Part shown: in pieces, positions 18,469 through 27,270 of the stretch | Position numbering within the stretch: the stretch's first letter is position 1 | Layout of the letters: the number at the start of each line of letters is the position of its first letter | Assembly (NCBI RefSeq): GCF_010727605.1 | Contig: NZ_AP022568.1 | Coordinates: 3,844,001 to 3,908,000 of the forward strand | From: Mycobacterium simiae | GTDB taxonomy: Bacteria > Actinomycetota > Actinomycetes > Mycobacteriales > Mycobacteriaceae | Direction: 5' to 3' | DNA length: 64,000 nt | Notes under the pieces: model-generated | The model's database searches: none | Seen by the model: only the letters and a program-made list of their open reading frames with translations | Told to the model about the DNA's origin: nothing | Program-made: the position numbers and the translations under genes

Positions 18469-18930
18469 ATGACAGAGATACTCGCTGGAATTCAGATTCC
18501 TGATCACGCAGTACGACAGCGCCTGATGCCCGAAGACACCTGGGACTGGCATATGCCCACCCCGTTCTCGCAGGGTTGGCGGGTCGGGAACCTCGTTTTC
18601 ATCGGCGGCCAGTTGTCGGCTGACAGACACGGCAACGTCGTCGGCGCCGGTGACATCGAAGTGCAGACCCGCAACGTCTTCGAACACATCACCAAGACAC
18701 TCGCCGCGGCCGGTGCCACGTGGGAGCACGTCGTCAAACTCAACACCTACTACTGCTTCGACGGCGACGGCGATGAGGTCAAAGAGAACTGGACGAAGAT
18801 GACCAAAATCCGTATGCAGTACCTGCCCAACCCGGGACCTTGCGGCACCGCGGTTCGCGTGTCCGGCCTCATGTACGACGGATTTTTGATCGAAGTCGAA
18901 GCCATCGCGATCATCACCGAAGGGAAATAA
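18469..18930 (+). CDS. RidA/YjgF family protein
   Basis: This 153-residue protein belongs to the RidA (YjgF/YER057c/UK114) family, trimeric enzymes that hydrolyse enamine/imine or aminoacrylate intermediates. Visible features are FSQGWRVGNLVFIGGQLSAD, the family start of the first strands, then VFEHITKTLAAAGATWEHVV and VKLNTYY, and the end GFLIEVEAIAI. The ATG at 18469 follows GAGAGGAA at a good distance. It lies 62 bases after the permease and 5 before the oxygenase. RutC in the uracil-degrading Rut operon also stands beside a flavin oxygenase, flavin reductase and permease, which suggests a similar clean-up role here (inference). Confidence 0.88.
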   Translation: MTEILAGIQIPDHAVRQRLMPEDTWDWHMPTPFSQGWRVGNLVFIGGQLSADRHGNVVGAGDIEVQTRNVFEHITKTLAAAGATWEHVVKLNTYYCFDGDGDEVKENWTKMTKIRMQYLPNPGPCGTAVRVSGLMYDGFLIEVEAIAIITEGK

Positions 18931-18935
18931 CACCG

Positions 18936-20426
18936 ATGTCCAGCGCCATCGACCCGCAGCGGCTCCGGATCGACAAGGTCGTCGAAGCTCTTAAAGACAG
19001 TCCTGAACCACACTTGCTGACCGGCGACCTCTACAAGCGCACGCTGCGCGACGGCCGGCGCGTCATCGATTCCTTCGGACGCGAAATCGAAGACGTTACA
19101 GTGCATCCCGACCTTCGCGCCGTGGACACCACCGCGAGGGTACTCGACGCCCAGTTCGCGCCAGAGTCGCAGGATATCTTGACCTTCCGTGGCGACGACG
19201 GCGGCCGCCGGGGAATCGGGTGGCAAATCCCGACGACCCGCGAGCACTTATTGGCCAAAAAGGACGGCACCGGGTTCATCACTAAACAAACGATGGGCGT
19301 CTATGGCCGGCCAGTCGACTACGGCGCCATGATGGCTCTGGGATTCTTGTCGACCATCGATCGGATCGAAGCCGAGAATCCGGAATTCGCGCAAAATATC
19401 CGCGATTTCGTCGCGTTGTCCGCCGATCACAATCTCTTGAGCACGGACTTGATCGCCGATCCCCAGTCCGATAAGAATATCCCGCGCAACGAGCGCCCGT
19501 CGCAGCTGCGCATCATCAAGGAAACCCCGGACGGCGTCGTGCTCAACGGCGCGAAGGTCGCCGGCAGCATGGGGGCCCTTGGGCACTTCTTCACGCTGTC
19601 GACCACGCTGGGCCCCGGCTTGGGTCCCGACGCAGCGATCTGGGCGGCCATCCCGGTCAACAGCCCCGGCGTCACGCTGCTCCTGCGCGAACCGACCGCC
19701 AACATGCATTCACCCCGCGCCGACCATCCGCTGGACCATGCCGGTGAGGAGATGGACCAGATCATCATGTTCGACAACGTGTCTCTACCACGCGAATACG
19801 TCTTCAGCGCCCACAACCTGGACCTGCTGACACTGTATTACGAGAGTTGCGCGTTCTCGCTGTGGTCAGTGATGACCCGGCTGGCGTTCCGGGCCGAGAT
19901 CTTTGCCGGCGTTGCGCAGGTCATCACCGAAATCCTGGGCACCGACAAGATCCCGGGCGTGCAAAATGCGGTCGCCGACGTCACTCTCTACGCCCAGACG
20001 CTCAAGGCGTACGCGCTGGCCACCATTCATGAATCGGTGGAGTGGAACGGGGTGCAGGTCCCCAACCCTGAACTGGTCACGGCCGGGCGGCTCTACTCCA
20101 TCGAGAATTACCCGCGGATCACCTACCAGATTCAGGATCTCAGCGGGCAGGCTCTCGTCGCACGTTGGCCCGAAAAGGTATGGGATCACCCGGAATTCGG
20201 GCCGAAGATGGATGCCTACTTCCCCGGCACCGGGGTGACCGCGCGGGAGAAGAACGTCTTCTTCAACTTCGTCTTCGATCTGCTCTGTGGGGCCCATGCG
20301 GGACGTGTCGCGCTGTTCGAGAATATCAACGCGACGCCGCCGGCCTTCGTCAAAAGCCTTGTCTACAGCAAGACCGACCGCAAGGCAGCAGCTCGACTGG
20401 TGCGCGACTACGTCGGAATCTCCTAG
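18936..20426 (+). CDS. HpaB-type FADH2-dependent monooxygenase
   Basis: This 496-residue protein is the oxygenase component of a two-component flavin monooxygenase of the 4-hydroxyphenylacetate 3-hydroxylase (HpaB/PheA) family, with an acyl-CoA-dehydrogenase-like fold. It uses free reduced flavin from a partner reductase to hydroxylate a ring. Seen are YKRTLRDGRRVIDSFGREIE at the N-terminus, then ALSADHNLLSTDLIADPQSDK, GVVLNGAKVAGSMGALGHFF (substrate and flavin region), and FDNVSLPREYVF. The frame is open to 18840, but ATG 18936 lies just after the RidA stop and begins the homologous part. The reductase gene follows after 9 bases. The substrate is unknown; the operon suggests a nitrogen-containing aromatic. 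Confidence 0.88.
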   Translation: MSSAIDPQRLRIDKVVEALKDSPEPHLLTGDLYKRTLRDGRRVIDSFGREIEDVTVHPDLRAVDTTARVLDAQFAPESQDILTFRGDDGGRRGIGWQIPTTREHLLAKKDGTGFITKQTMGVYGRPVDYGAMMALGFLSTIDRIEAENPEFAQNIRDFVALSADHNLLSTDLIADPQSDKNIPRNERPSQLRIIKETPDGVVLNGAKVAGSMGALGHFFTLSTTLGPGLGPDAAIWAAIPVNSPGVTLLLREPTANMHSPRADHPLDHAGEEMDQIIMFDNVSLPREYVFSAHNLDLLTLYYESCAFSLWSVMTRLAFRAEIFAGVAQVITEILGTDKIPGVQNAVADVTLYAQTLKAYALATIHESVEWNGVQVPNPELVTAGRLYSIENYPRITYQIQDLSGQALVARWPEKVWDHPEFGPKMDAYFPGTGVTAREKNVFFNFVFDLLCGAHAGRVALFENINATPPAFVKSLVYSKTDRKAAARLVRDYVGIS

Positions 20427-20435
20427 GGAGTCAGC

Positions 20436-21026
20436 ATGAATGCGGCAGAAGTCGGCGGCGCCGGCCGCCTCGTCGAGCAAGACTCGGCGCGCACGCTAGC
20501 AGATCCGGTTGCTGCCCATCCGCTGGCGATCAGCACTGAGCAGACTCCGAAGTTCGCGGCGGCGATGCGGATGCTGGCCACCGGCGTGGTGATTCTTACC
20601 GTCGAGGTCGACGGGCGACCGTGGGGTGTGACGATCAGTTCCTGCTCGTCGCTGTCAATGGCACCGCCTCGCCTGGTGTGCTCGCTGAAGTCAAACTCGG
20701 CGGCAGCACTGGCCGTCGCCGCCGGTACTCGGTTCGGGATCAACATCCTCTCGGCGGCACAAGCAGAGTTGGCTGAAGCATCCGCCAAGCCGGGAGTGCC
20801 GAAATTCCTCGACCTGGACATCCTGATTCACCGGGGAGATCCTCAGGTCGCGACACCTCAGATTGCCGATGCTTTGTACAACCTGGACTGCGTCGTCGTC
20901 TCACGATCCCAGATCATCGAACACGACCTGGTGGTTGGTGAGGTGCGCTGGTCACAGTCCGGTCCCCACCATGACCCATTGCTGTATTTCAACCGATCGT
21001 TTCGGGCTCCGGCCTGGCAGACCTAA
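20436..21026 (+). CDS. Flavin reductase (HpaC-like) partner of the monooxygenase
   Basis: This 196-residue protein is a flavin reductase-like domain protein (split-barrel FMN-binding fold), expected to supply FADH2 or FMNH2 to the oxygenase encoded just upstream. Typical features are FAAAMRMLATGVVILTVEVD, then GVTISSCSSLSMAPPRLVCS where flavin phosphate binds, and FGINILSAAQAELAE. A 35-residue N-terminal extension precedes the domain. The gene starts at ATG 20436, 9 bases after the oxygenase, with GGGAG as ribosome binding site. Family certainty is high; the exact flavin and nicotinamide preference cannot be told. Confidence 0.88.
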   Translation: MNAAEVGGAGRLVEQDSARTLADPVAAHPLAISTEQTPKFAAAMRMLATGVVILTVEVDGRPWGVTISSCSSLSMAPPRLVCSLKSNSAAALAVAAGTRFGINILSAAQAELAEASAKPGVPKFLDLDILIHRGDPQVATPQIADALYNLDCVVVSRSQIIEHDLVVGEVRWSQSGPHHDPLLYFNRSFRAPAWQT

Positions 21027-21038
21027 GGACGACCATCG

Positions 21039-21872
21039 ATGACAACCACGACCCGCGCGGCTCTAGTCGCCGCAGGACAGCAGAAGGCGCTGGCCGAGTC
21101 GGCCGTTCGCACGCCGCCGCCAAGCACTCCGCTGTTGGGGGCGGATCTGCTTGAGCGGTCCAACCATGTCGTCGACCTGACCCGCCCGCTCTACGAGGGG
21201 ATGCCGATGTGGTTTGGTCATCAAAAGACGTTCACTCCGACCAACCAGGACCACGAGCGATTCAAGGAATTGCACCATACCGAAATCGGTTTCTACGCAC
21301 GCAATCTGATCATCAGCGAGCATGCCGGCACACATACCGACGCCACCATCGAGTACGACCCCGCCGGTCTGTCGATCGAGAAACTGGCACTGGAAATGTA
21401 TTACGGATCAGCGGTATGTCTGGACATGTCGGAGGCCCGGTGGATGGATCCGGATCCCGATTGCATCGGCTGGGCAACCGAAGACGTGGTCCGGCGCGCA
21501 GAAGCCAAGCTTGAGGCGGCCGGGGAGAGCATCAAGCCGGGCGACATCGTCTTGGCCTGGTTCGACTACGGGGACCGGTATTTCCCCATGCCGCAGTACA
21601 TCAACCACAACCCCGGCTTTTCTTGGGACGGCCTGGAATACCTCGCCAAGAAGGGAATCGTCAACATTGGAACCGACTGCAGCGCAATCGACAACAGCGG
21701 CGACGACAAATTCAGTGGACACATGGTTTGCAAGAAGTACGGCCTGGTCAATACCGAACACCTCGCCAACCTAGGCCAACTGATCAACAAGCGCTTCCAA
21801 TTCTGGGGACTCCCGCTCAATATCACCGGCGGAACGGGATCACCCATCCGGGCGATTGCCGTCCTGCCCTAA
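21039..21872 (+). CDS. Cyclase family hydrolase (kynurenine formamidase / isatin hydrolase type)
   Basis: This 277-residue protein belongs to the putative cyclase superfamily, metal-dependent amidohydrolases that includes bacterial kynurenine formamidase and isatin hydrolase. The N-terminal VVDLTRPLYEGMPMWFG is typical. The metal motif reads SEHAGTHTDA (near residue 95), but the usual following Pro-x-His is replaced by TIEYDPAG, so the metal site may differ. Late in the protein are NIGTDCSAID and GTGSPIRAIAVLP, a standard end. It follows the flavin reductase by 12 bases. In the operon it would open an amide or lactam ring after hydroxylation, as isatin hydrolase does in indole breakdown; this is inference. 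Confidence 0.82.
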   Translation: MTTTTRAALVAAGQQKALAESAVRTPPPSTPLLGADLLERSNHVVDLTRPLYEGMPMWFGHQKTFTPTNQDHERFKELHHTEIGFYARNLIISEHAGTHTDATIEYDPAGLSIEKLALEMYYGSAVCLDMSEARWMDPDPDCIGWATEDVVRRAEAKLEAAGESIKPGDIVLAWFDYGDRYFPMPQYINHNPGFSWDGLEYLAKKGIVNIGTDCSAIDNSGDDKFSGHMVCKKYGLVNTEHLANLGQLINKRFQFWGLPLNITGGTGSPIRAIAVLP

Positions 21873-21923
21873 AGACCGCGCCCACAATTTTGATCCGTCC
21901 AACAGCTATCAGTCAGGCGCGCA

Positions 21924-22583
21924 GTGCAATTCGATCATATCGTCATCGCTACCTCCGACCCCGTGAATTCGGCTCACCGACTGTCCGAGAACACCGGGTT
22001 GACGGCTCTGGAGGGAGGCGTGCACGACTCCCTGGGTACCTACAACTACATCGTGCCCCTAGGGCGCGGTTACCTCGAACTTGTCGGCGTGCACGACGAC
22101 GTCCTTGCCAAACGGAACCCGTTCGGTCAGCTGGTGCTGTCGGCGCTTGCTCGCAACAGCGAGTCCTTCGCCGGGTGGGCCGTCGAGGTGACCTTCGACC
22201 AACTCACCGCAACCGCACACCGGCTCGCCACGAAAATTCGTCGACTGACGCGGCGCGGCGTCGGGATCGACTATGCCGGTATGGAGACATCGACCACATC
22301 CCCGGGCCTGCCATTCCTGCTGACGAGATATCCCGGCGTCCCGCACCCCGGACATCTGGATGTCGATCATGATGTCAGCCTGCTCGGCGACATTAGCTTG
22401 CAGATCGCGGAATCCGCCGCCCAACTGGACCATTGGATCGACGGGATCCGCTGCGATTCCGCCCTGGACATCGAGGTGCGCAGCCACGGCAGCGGCCAGG
22501 GCATCCACAGAGTCTCCATCGGCACGTCCACAGGACCGATCGTGCTCACGGCGGCGCATCCGATCGGAGGAGCCACAACATGA
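21924..22583 (+). CDS. Glyoxalase-like (VOC) domain protein
   Basis: This 219-residue protein is a VOC/glyoxalase-like domain protein, starting FDHIVIATSDPVNSAHRLSE. It then reads GTYNYIVPLGRGYLELVGVH, the usual second beta-alpha unit. Such single-chain proteins bind small hydrophobic or aromatic compounds; some are isomerases or ring-cleaving enzymes, others have no known activity. The conserved metal residues of glyoxalase I are not obvious. The start is GTG 21924, 51 bases after the cyclase gene, and the end overlaps the SDR start by ATGA, so the two proteins are probably translated together. Confidence 0.75.
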   Translation: MQFDHIVIATSDPVNSAHRLSENTGLTALEGGVHDSLGTYNYIVPLGRGYLELVGVHDDVLAKRNPFGQLVLSALARNSESFAGWAVEVTFDQLTATAHRLATKIRRLTRRGVGIDYAGMETSTTSPGLPFLLTRYPGVPHPGHLDVDHDVSLLGDISLQIAESAAQLDHWIDGIRCDSALDIEVRSHGSGQGIHRVSIGTSTGPIVLTAAHPIGGATT

Positions 22584-23398
22584 CCAGCACCACGTCAAAC
22601 ACATACTCGGAATCGTCAGCAATGAAGTCGACACGACCGGTCGCGGTGATCACCGGCGGGGGCCGCGGCATCGGAGTCGGCATCAGCACGGCGTTGGCCC
22701 GCCACGGCTACGACCTGGTCATCGGATTCACCTCTGACGAGTCCGCCGCCAGACAGACTGCCGCCGAGATCGCCGCTGAAACGGGCGCAAACCCAGTGCT
22801 CGTCCGCGGGGATGTTTCGGTGCCCCAGACCGCTGCGGATTTGGCCCGCGCCGCGTTAGGCGAGTTTGGCGCCCTTGACTGCTGGGTGAACAACGCTGGC
22901 TACATGGCAACTGGGGCGCTGCTCGAACTCACCGGTGCACAGGTGCTACGTTGCTTCGAAATCAACTTGCTCGGAACCTTTTACGGGATCCAGGCTGCAG
23001 CAACAGCGATGACGTCGGGTGGGCGGATCATCAACATCGCGTCGGAAGCCGGTATCCGGGCCTGGCCGTTGTACGGCGCCTACGCGCCGAGTAAATTCGC
23101 ACAGATCGGGCTCAGCCAAGTCGCAGCGCTTGAGCTGGGCGGTCGCGACATCACCGTCAACACAGTCTGCCCCGGCATCATTGAAACCGACATGATGATC
23201 GACAAGTGGGTCGCCGAGTCCAAGATCACCGGCAAGTCGATCGACGAGATCCGCAACGAGGTAACCGCCGCGACCTTGACCGGGACGCTATGTACCCCAG
23301 CGGATATCGGTGCGACCGTGGCGTGGCTAGCCAGCCCGAACGCACGCAACGTGACCGGCCAGTCAGTATGCGTCAACGCGGGAGTCACGCTGCACTGA
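22580..23398 (+). CDS. Short-chain dehydrogenase/reductase
   Basis: This 272-residue SDR oxidises or reduces an alcohol/ketone with NAD(P). The nucleotide-binding loop is TGGGRGIGVGI near residue 25, then NNAG near residue 105, and the catalytic set Ser (NIASEAG), Tyr and Lys (YAPSK) near residues 158-178. The end NVTGQSVCVNAGVTL is the typical FabG-like tail. The frame opens at 22433, but ATG 22580 overlaps the VOC stop (ATGA) and gives a normal length; ATG 22622 is a second choice. It is the last gene of the catabolic operon. Confidence 0.88.
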   Translation: MTSTTSNTYSESSAMKSTRPVAVITGGGRGIGVGISTALARHGYDLVIGFTSDESAARQTAAEIAAETGANPVLVRGDVSVPQTAADLARAALGEFGALDCWVNNAGYMATGALLELTGAQVLRCFEINLLGTFYGIQAAATAMTSGGRIINIASEAGIRAWPLYGAYAPSKFAQIGLSQVAALELGGRDITVNTVCPGIIETDMMIDKWVAESKITGKSIDEIRNEVTAATLTGTLCTPADIGATVAWLASPNARNVTGQSVCVNAGVTLH

Positions 23399-23489
23399 CC
23401 CACCGCCATTTATCTGGGGCTCACACTGAGGCGTTTCACATCGACCGCACAATCGACCGCCGAAGCACAGGATCGTGCAATCGAGGTTA

Positions 23490-23576
23490 ATGGCGCAGAA
23501 GTGTGGGTACAGCGGTAGACCCTCCGACGACCTCCGCGAAGCCATCGCCGCCATCACCGGCAACCCTGCATACTAA
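23490..23576 (+). other. 28-codon ORF, perhaps the end of a lost gene
   Basis: In the 206-base gap between the SDR and lpqT genes a frame starting ATG 23490 reads GYSGRPSDDLREAIAAITG and ends at 23576. Its amphipathic end looks like a protein C-terminus, but no family is recognised and no upstream part remains. It may be a remnant or chance. Nothing else is seen in the gap. Confidence 0.2.
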
Positions 23577-23604
23577 ATTGTGCTAAGTCGGGTTTTCCCG
23601 CGCC

Positions 23605-24255
23605 CTATTTCGCGGCGACGACGAAGCCGTGGATGATCCGGTCGATGTCGGGGCCCTGCGCGGCCGCCTGGTCGGCCAGTCCGGTGATGGTGAGCTGCAC
23701 GAAGTAGCGCTGCTTTGCCGGTGGCGACCCGGTCGGCAGGACGATCCGGTTCCAGCTGTGCAGCCGCATGCCGTTGTCGTTGTTGTAGCTGCCCTGAATC
23801 ATCGACGAGGGAAACCCGTTGAAGGGATCCATCGAGACGTCCAATTGTTTGAAGTTCTCGAACAATTGGGCGTCGTCGTTGCCGTGCTTGATGACTTGTG
23901 TCGGGTCGAACTCGCCGTTGAGCTTGAACACCACGAGCCTCGCCGTCGGATACTTGCCGCCCTTGGCCAGCATCAGCGTCTCCGGTGCGATGTGCGGATC
24001 GGTAAACCGCGACCAACCCGCGGGTGTCGGTATCGACACTGTCAGATCGGTCAGCGAATCGGGCGCCACCTGCTGTCCGGTTACGCCGATGCTGTTCAGA
24101 TACATCGACAGCGGGACCGGCCGGTCGGTAGTCGTGGTGGTCGTGGCCGTTGTGCTCGTCGTCCAAACCGTCGAGTAGTCAGGGCTTTTCGGGCCACAAC
24201 CGACCACGGTCAGGGACAGTGCGGTGATCGCGGCAGCGGCGGCGAGCCGTCTCAC
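23605..24255 (-). CDS. lpqT: Lipoprotein LpqT (LpqN/LpqT family)
   Basis: This 216-residue exported lipoprotein has a signal peptide (MRRLAAAAAITALSLTVVGC) whose lipobox VVGC places the lipidated Cys at residue 20. A Thr-rich spacer follows, then the LpqN/LpqT domain from about residue 47 (MYLNSIGVTGQQVAPDSLTD). Its function is not known in detail. In M. tuberculosis the gene is Rv1016c beside prsA; here an arsC homologue lies between. Its ATG overlaps the arsC stop, so it is the last gene of a glmU-prsA-arsC-lpqT minus-strand run. Confidence 0.9.
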   Translation of the reverse strand: MRRLAAAAAITALSLTVVGCGPKSPDYSTVWTTSTTATTTTTTDRPVPLSMYLNSIGVTGQQVAPDSLTDLTVSIPTPAGWSRFTDPHIAPETLMLAKGGKYPTARLVVFKLNGEFDPTQVIKHGNDDAQLFENFKQLDVSMDPFNGFPSSMIQGSYNNDNGMRLHSWNRIVLPTGSPPAKQRYFVQLTITGLADQAAAQGPDIDRIIHGFVVAAK

Positions 24256-24617
24256 AGAATCTCGTGCACCGCGTCGATCGGACGAGCCAGCCGGGTGCCT
24301 TTCACGGTGACGACGAATGGCCGCTCGATCAGGATGGGATGTTCGGCCATCGCGTCGAGCAGCTGGTCATCGGTGGCGTCAGCGAGATTGAGCTCGGCGT
24401 AGAGCGATTCGCGCTTGCGCACCGCGGTGCGCACATCGATACCCGCGGCGCGGATCATGCCCGCGAGGTCGTCACGGGACGGCGGGGTCTTCAAGTATTC
24501 CACGATCGTGGGGTCTAAACCGTTGTCCCGCAACAAGTCGAGCGTTTTACGAGAGGTGCTGCATTTAGGATTGTGATAGATGACGGCCGAGCCGGAGTCT
24601 GCAGAACCGGAAGGCAT
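24252..24617 (-). CDS. arsC: ArsC family arsenate reductase-like protein
   Basis: This 121-residue protein is of the glutaredoxin-coupled ArsC family. The catalytic cysteine lies in YHNPKCSTSRKT near residue 19, and the late motif IERPFVVTVKGTRLARP carries the arginines that hold the oxyanion. It would reduce arsenate to arsenite, although YffB-like members have no proven arsenic role, and no arsenite pump or ArsR is nearby. The stop overlaps the lpqT start (4 bases), and its ATG abuts the prsA stop exactly (TAG then ATG), so translation is probably coupled. Confidence 0.82.
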   Translation of the reverse strand: MPSGSADSGSAVIYHNPKCSTSRKTLDLLRDNGLDPTIVEYLKTPPSRDDLAGMIRAAGIDVRTAVRKRESLYAELNLADATDDQLLDAMAEHPILIERPFVVTVKGTRLARPIDAVHEIL

Positions 24618-25598
24618 CTAGGCATCCCCGTCGAATAGTCCTGTGACGGAGCCATTCTCGAACACGGCGCGGATGGTGCTGGCCAGCAGCGGAGCAATCG
24701 ACAGCACCGTGAGCTGCGGGAAACGCTTCTCATCGCCGATCGGCAGCGTGTTGGTGACGATCACTTCCCGGGCGCCGCACGCGGCCAGCCGTTCGGCGGC
24801 CGGATCCGACAGCACACCGTGGGTGGCCGCGACGATCACATCGGTGGCGCCGTCCTCGCGTAACAGGTTCACCGCGCCGGCGATGGTTCCACCGGTGTCG
24901 ATCATGTCGTCGATCAGCACGCAGGTGCGGCCGTCGACCTCGCCGACCACCCGGTTAGAGACCACCTGGTTGGGCACCCGCGGGTCGCGGGTCTTGTGGA
25001 TGAAGGCGAGCGGCACGCCGCCCAGCGCGTCGGCCCACTTCTCGGCGATGCGCACCCGGCCGGAGTCGGGGGAGACCACGACCATGTTGCTGTCGGGGTA
25101 GTTGTCGCGGATGTAGCCGGTCAGCAGGTTCTGGCCGCGCATGTGATCGACGGGCCCGTCGAAGAATCCCTGGATCTGGTCGGTGTGCAGGTCGACGGTG
25201 ACGATCCGGTCGGCACCCGCCGTCTTGAGTAGGTCGGCGACTAGCCGCGCCGAAATGGGTTCACGGCCGCGGTGCTTCTTGTCCTGGCGCGCGTAGGGAT
25301 AGAACGGCATCACGGCGGTGATCCGCTTCGCGCTGCCCCGCTTGAGGGCGTCGATCATGATCAGCTGTTCCATCAGCCAGTTGTTCACCGGCGCCGGGTT
25401 GGATTGCAGCACGAACGCATCGCAGCCCCGCACCGATTCGTGGAAGCGCACGAAGATCTCGCCGTTGGCGAACTCGCGCGCGGTTTGCGCGGTGACGTGG
25501 ACGTCGAGTTCCTTGGCGACCTGCTCGGCGAGTTCGGGATGCGCCCGCCCGGAGAACAGCATCAGATTTTTGCGATTGTCGGTCCAGTCGTGGCTCAC
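24618..25598 (-). CDS. prsA: Ribose-phosphate pyrophosphokinase
   Basis: This 326-residue cytoplasmic enzyme makes PRPP from ribose 5-phosphate and ATP for nucleotide, His, Trp and, in mycobacteria, decaprenyl-phosphoribose (arabinan) synthesis. Motifs seen are NLMLFSGRAHPELAEQVAKE, the ATP flexible loop MPFYPYARQDKKHRGREPIS (about 110-130), the HTDQIQGFF metal region, and the PRPP-binding loop CVLIDDMIDTGGT near residue 230. Length and order match Rv1017c. It lies about 100 bases downstream of glmU on the same strand. Confidence 0.97.
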   Translation of the reverse strand: MSHDWTDNRKNLMLFSGRAHPELAEQVAKELDVHVTAQTAREFANGEIFVRFHESVRGCDAFVLQSNPAPVNNWLMEQLIMIDALKRGSAKRITAVMPFYPYARQDKKHRGREPISARLVADLLKTAGADRIVTVDLHTDQIQGFFDGPVDHMRGQNLLTGYIRDNYPDSNMVVVSPDSGRVRIAEKWADALGGVPLAFIHKTRDPRVPNQVVSNRVVGEVDGRTCVLIDDMIDTGGTIAGAVNLLREDGATDVIVAATHGVLSDPAAERLAACGAREVIVTNTLPIGDEKRFPQLTVLSIAPLLASTIRAVFENGSVTGLFDGDA

Positions 25599-25701
25599 CG
25601 TGCTGCCCTTGCCGTTCGGGTCGTGATGGAAGTGCTGCTCATCGTACGTAGCGAATCGTACGGAATGATCGGCGGGTTGCCTGCCACCAAACTCATGGTG
25701 T

Positions 25702-27177
25702 CTATACGGATTCCGGTGGCGGGGTAATCGAAGGAGCCTGCCGGGCAGCCTTCTCCGCGGCTTCCGCGGCGGCGGTGCCTGGGCGTTTACGTTGCACCCA
25801 GTTCTCGATGTTGCGTTGCGGGCCGGCAGACACGGCCAACGCGCCCGGCGGAACGTCCTCCCGTAGCACGGTGCCGGCCCCGGTGTAGGCCCCGTCGCCG
25901 ACGGTCACCGGGGCCACGAACATGGTGTCCGAGCCGGTGCGGACGTGCGAGCCGACCGTGGTGCGCCGTTTGGTGGTGCCGTCGTAGTTGACGAAGACGC
26001 TCGACGCCCCGATATTGCTGTGCTCGCCGATGTCGGCGTCGCCGACGTAGGTCAGATGCGGCACCTTGGTGCCGGCCCCGATAGTGGAGTTCTTCACCTC
26101 GACGAACGCGCCCAGCTTGCCGTCGGCGCCCAGCGCGGTGCCCGGCCGCAGGTAGGCGAACGGGCCGACCGTCGCGCCGCTGCCGATCGACGCCGATTGG
26201 CCGTGTGTGCGCACCACGGAGGCGCCGTCGCCGACGGTGACGTCGGCCAAGGTGGTGTCCGGCCCGACGACGCAGTGGCCGCCGATCTGGGTGCGGCCGA
26301 GCAGCTGCGTCCCCGGGTGCACCACCGTGTCGCGGCCGATCGTCACGTCGACGTCGATCCATGTGGTGGCCGGATCGATCACGGTGACACCGGCCAGCTG
26401 GTGCGCGGCGACGATGCGGCGGTTGAGCTCGGCGCTCAACTGTGCCAGCTGGACGCGGTTGTTCACGCCGGCCACCACTGCGCTGTCGTCCACATGCCGG
26501 GCGTGCACGGTCCGACCGTCGCCGCGCAGGATCGCGATCACGTCGGTCAGGTAGAGCTCCCGCTGGGCGTTGTTGGAGCCGAGCCGGCCCAGCGCCGACC
26601 GCAAGGCGGCGGCGTCGAAGGCGTAGACACCGGCGTTGACCTCACCGATGCTGCGCTGCGCGGCGGTCGCGTCGGCTTCCTCCACGATCGCCATCACTTC
26701 GTCGTCCTGGGTGCGCAGGATGCGACCGTAACCGAACGGATCGCCCAGGGTGGTGGTCAGCACCGTCGCCGCGGCCGACACCGCGTTGTGGGTGGCGATC
26801 AGGTCGGCCAGCGTGTCGGAGTCCAGCAGCGGGGTGTCGCCCGAGGTGATCACCACGACCCCGGCGTAATCCTGCGGCAACGCGGACAGCCCGCACAGTG
26901 CGGCGTGGCCGGTGCCGCGGGGGCGGTCCTGCAGGGCGACGTCGATCGGACGGCCGAGGGTGTCGGCGAGTTCGGCGACGACGGGCGCGATGCGCTGGTG
27001 CTCGTGCCCTAGCACCACCACCAGCCGCTGCGGTGCCACCTTGGCGATCGAGTGCAGCGCGTGGGAGAGCATGCTGCGTCCGGCGAGGGTGTGCAGCACC
27101 TTCGGGGTGTCCGATCGCATCCGGGTACCGGGCCCGGCGGCCAGGACCAGCACCGCTGTGTCACCGTGAAACGACAT
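25702..27177 (-). CDS. glmU: Bifunctional GlmU (N-acetyltransferase/uridyltransferase)
   Basis: This 491-residue enzyme makes UDP-GlcNAc for peptidoglycan, acetylating GlcN-1-P in the C-terminal part and adding UMP in the N-terminal part. The N-terminal pyrophosphorylase loop reads [18 protein letters not shown], followed by GTGHAALCG and TSGDTPLLD. From about residue 260 the left-handed beta-helix repeats begin (hexapeptides such as [16 protein letters not shown]), with YLRPG and EVKNS acetyl-CoA-site motifs. A Pro/Ala-rich tail follows, as in mycobacterial GlmU. The length fits Rv1018c. The ATG sits 93 bases from tRNA-Gln, same strand. Confidence 0.97.
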   Translation of the reverse strand: MSFHGDTAVLVLAAGPGTRMRSDTPKVLHTLAGRSMLSHALHSIAKVAPQRLVVVLGHEHQRIAPVVAELADTLGRPIDVALQDRPRGTGHAALCGLSALPQDYAGVVVITSGDTPLLDSDTLADLIATHNAVSAAATVLTTTLGDPFGYGRILRTQDDEVMAIVEEADATAAQRSIGEVNAGVYAFDAAALRSALGRLGSNNAQRELYLTDVIAILRGDGRTVHARHVDDSAVVAGVNNRVQLAQLSAELNRRIVAAHQLAGVTVIDPATTWIDVDVTIGRDTVVHPGTQLLGRTQIGGHCVVGPDTTLADVTVGDGASVVRTHGQSASIGSGATVGPFAYLRPGTALGADGKLGAFVEVKNSTIGAGTKVPHLTYVGDADIGEHSNIGASSVFVNYDGTTKRRTTVGSHVRTGSDTMFVAPVTVGDGAYTGAGTVLREDVPPGALAVSAGPQRNIENWVQRKRPGTAAAEAAEKAARQAPSITPPPESV

Positions 27178-27270
27178 CGACTCTCCTCGCGCTTAGCCCC
27201 AAGACTGTCATTTCACCTGCACCAATGGCAAAGACCCGACACCGGGGACCCGGCGGACAAGCAGCCGAAG

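Noticed and set aside
1..23600. Transposase, integrase or attachment sites bounding the accessory block
   Set aside because: No transposase or integrase gene and no matching terminal repeats were seen in the window, so the mode of transfer is open.
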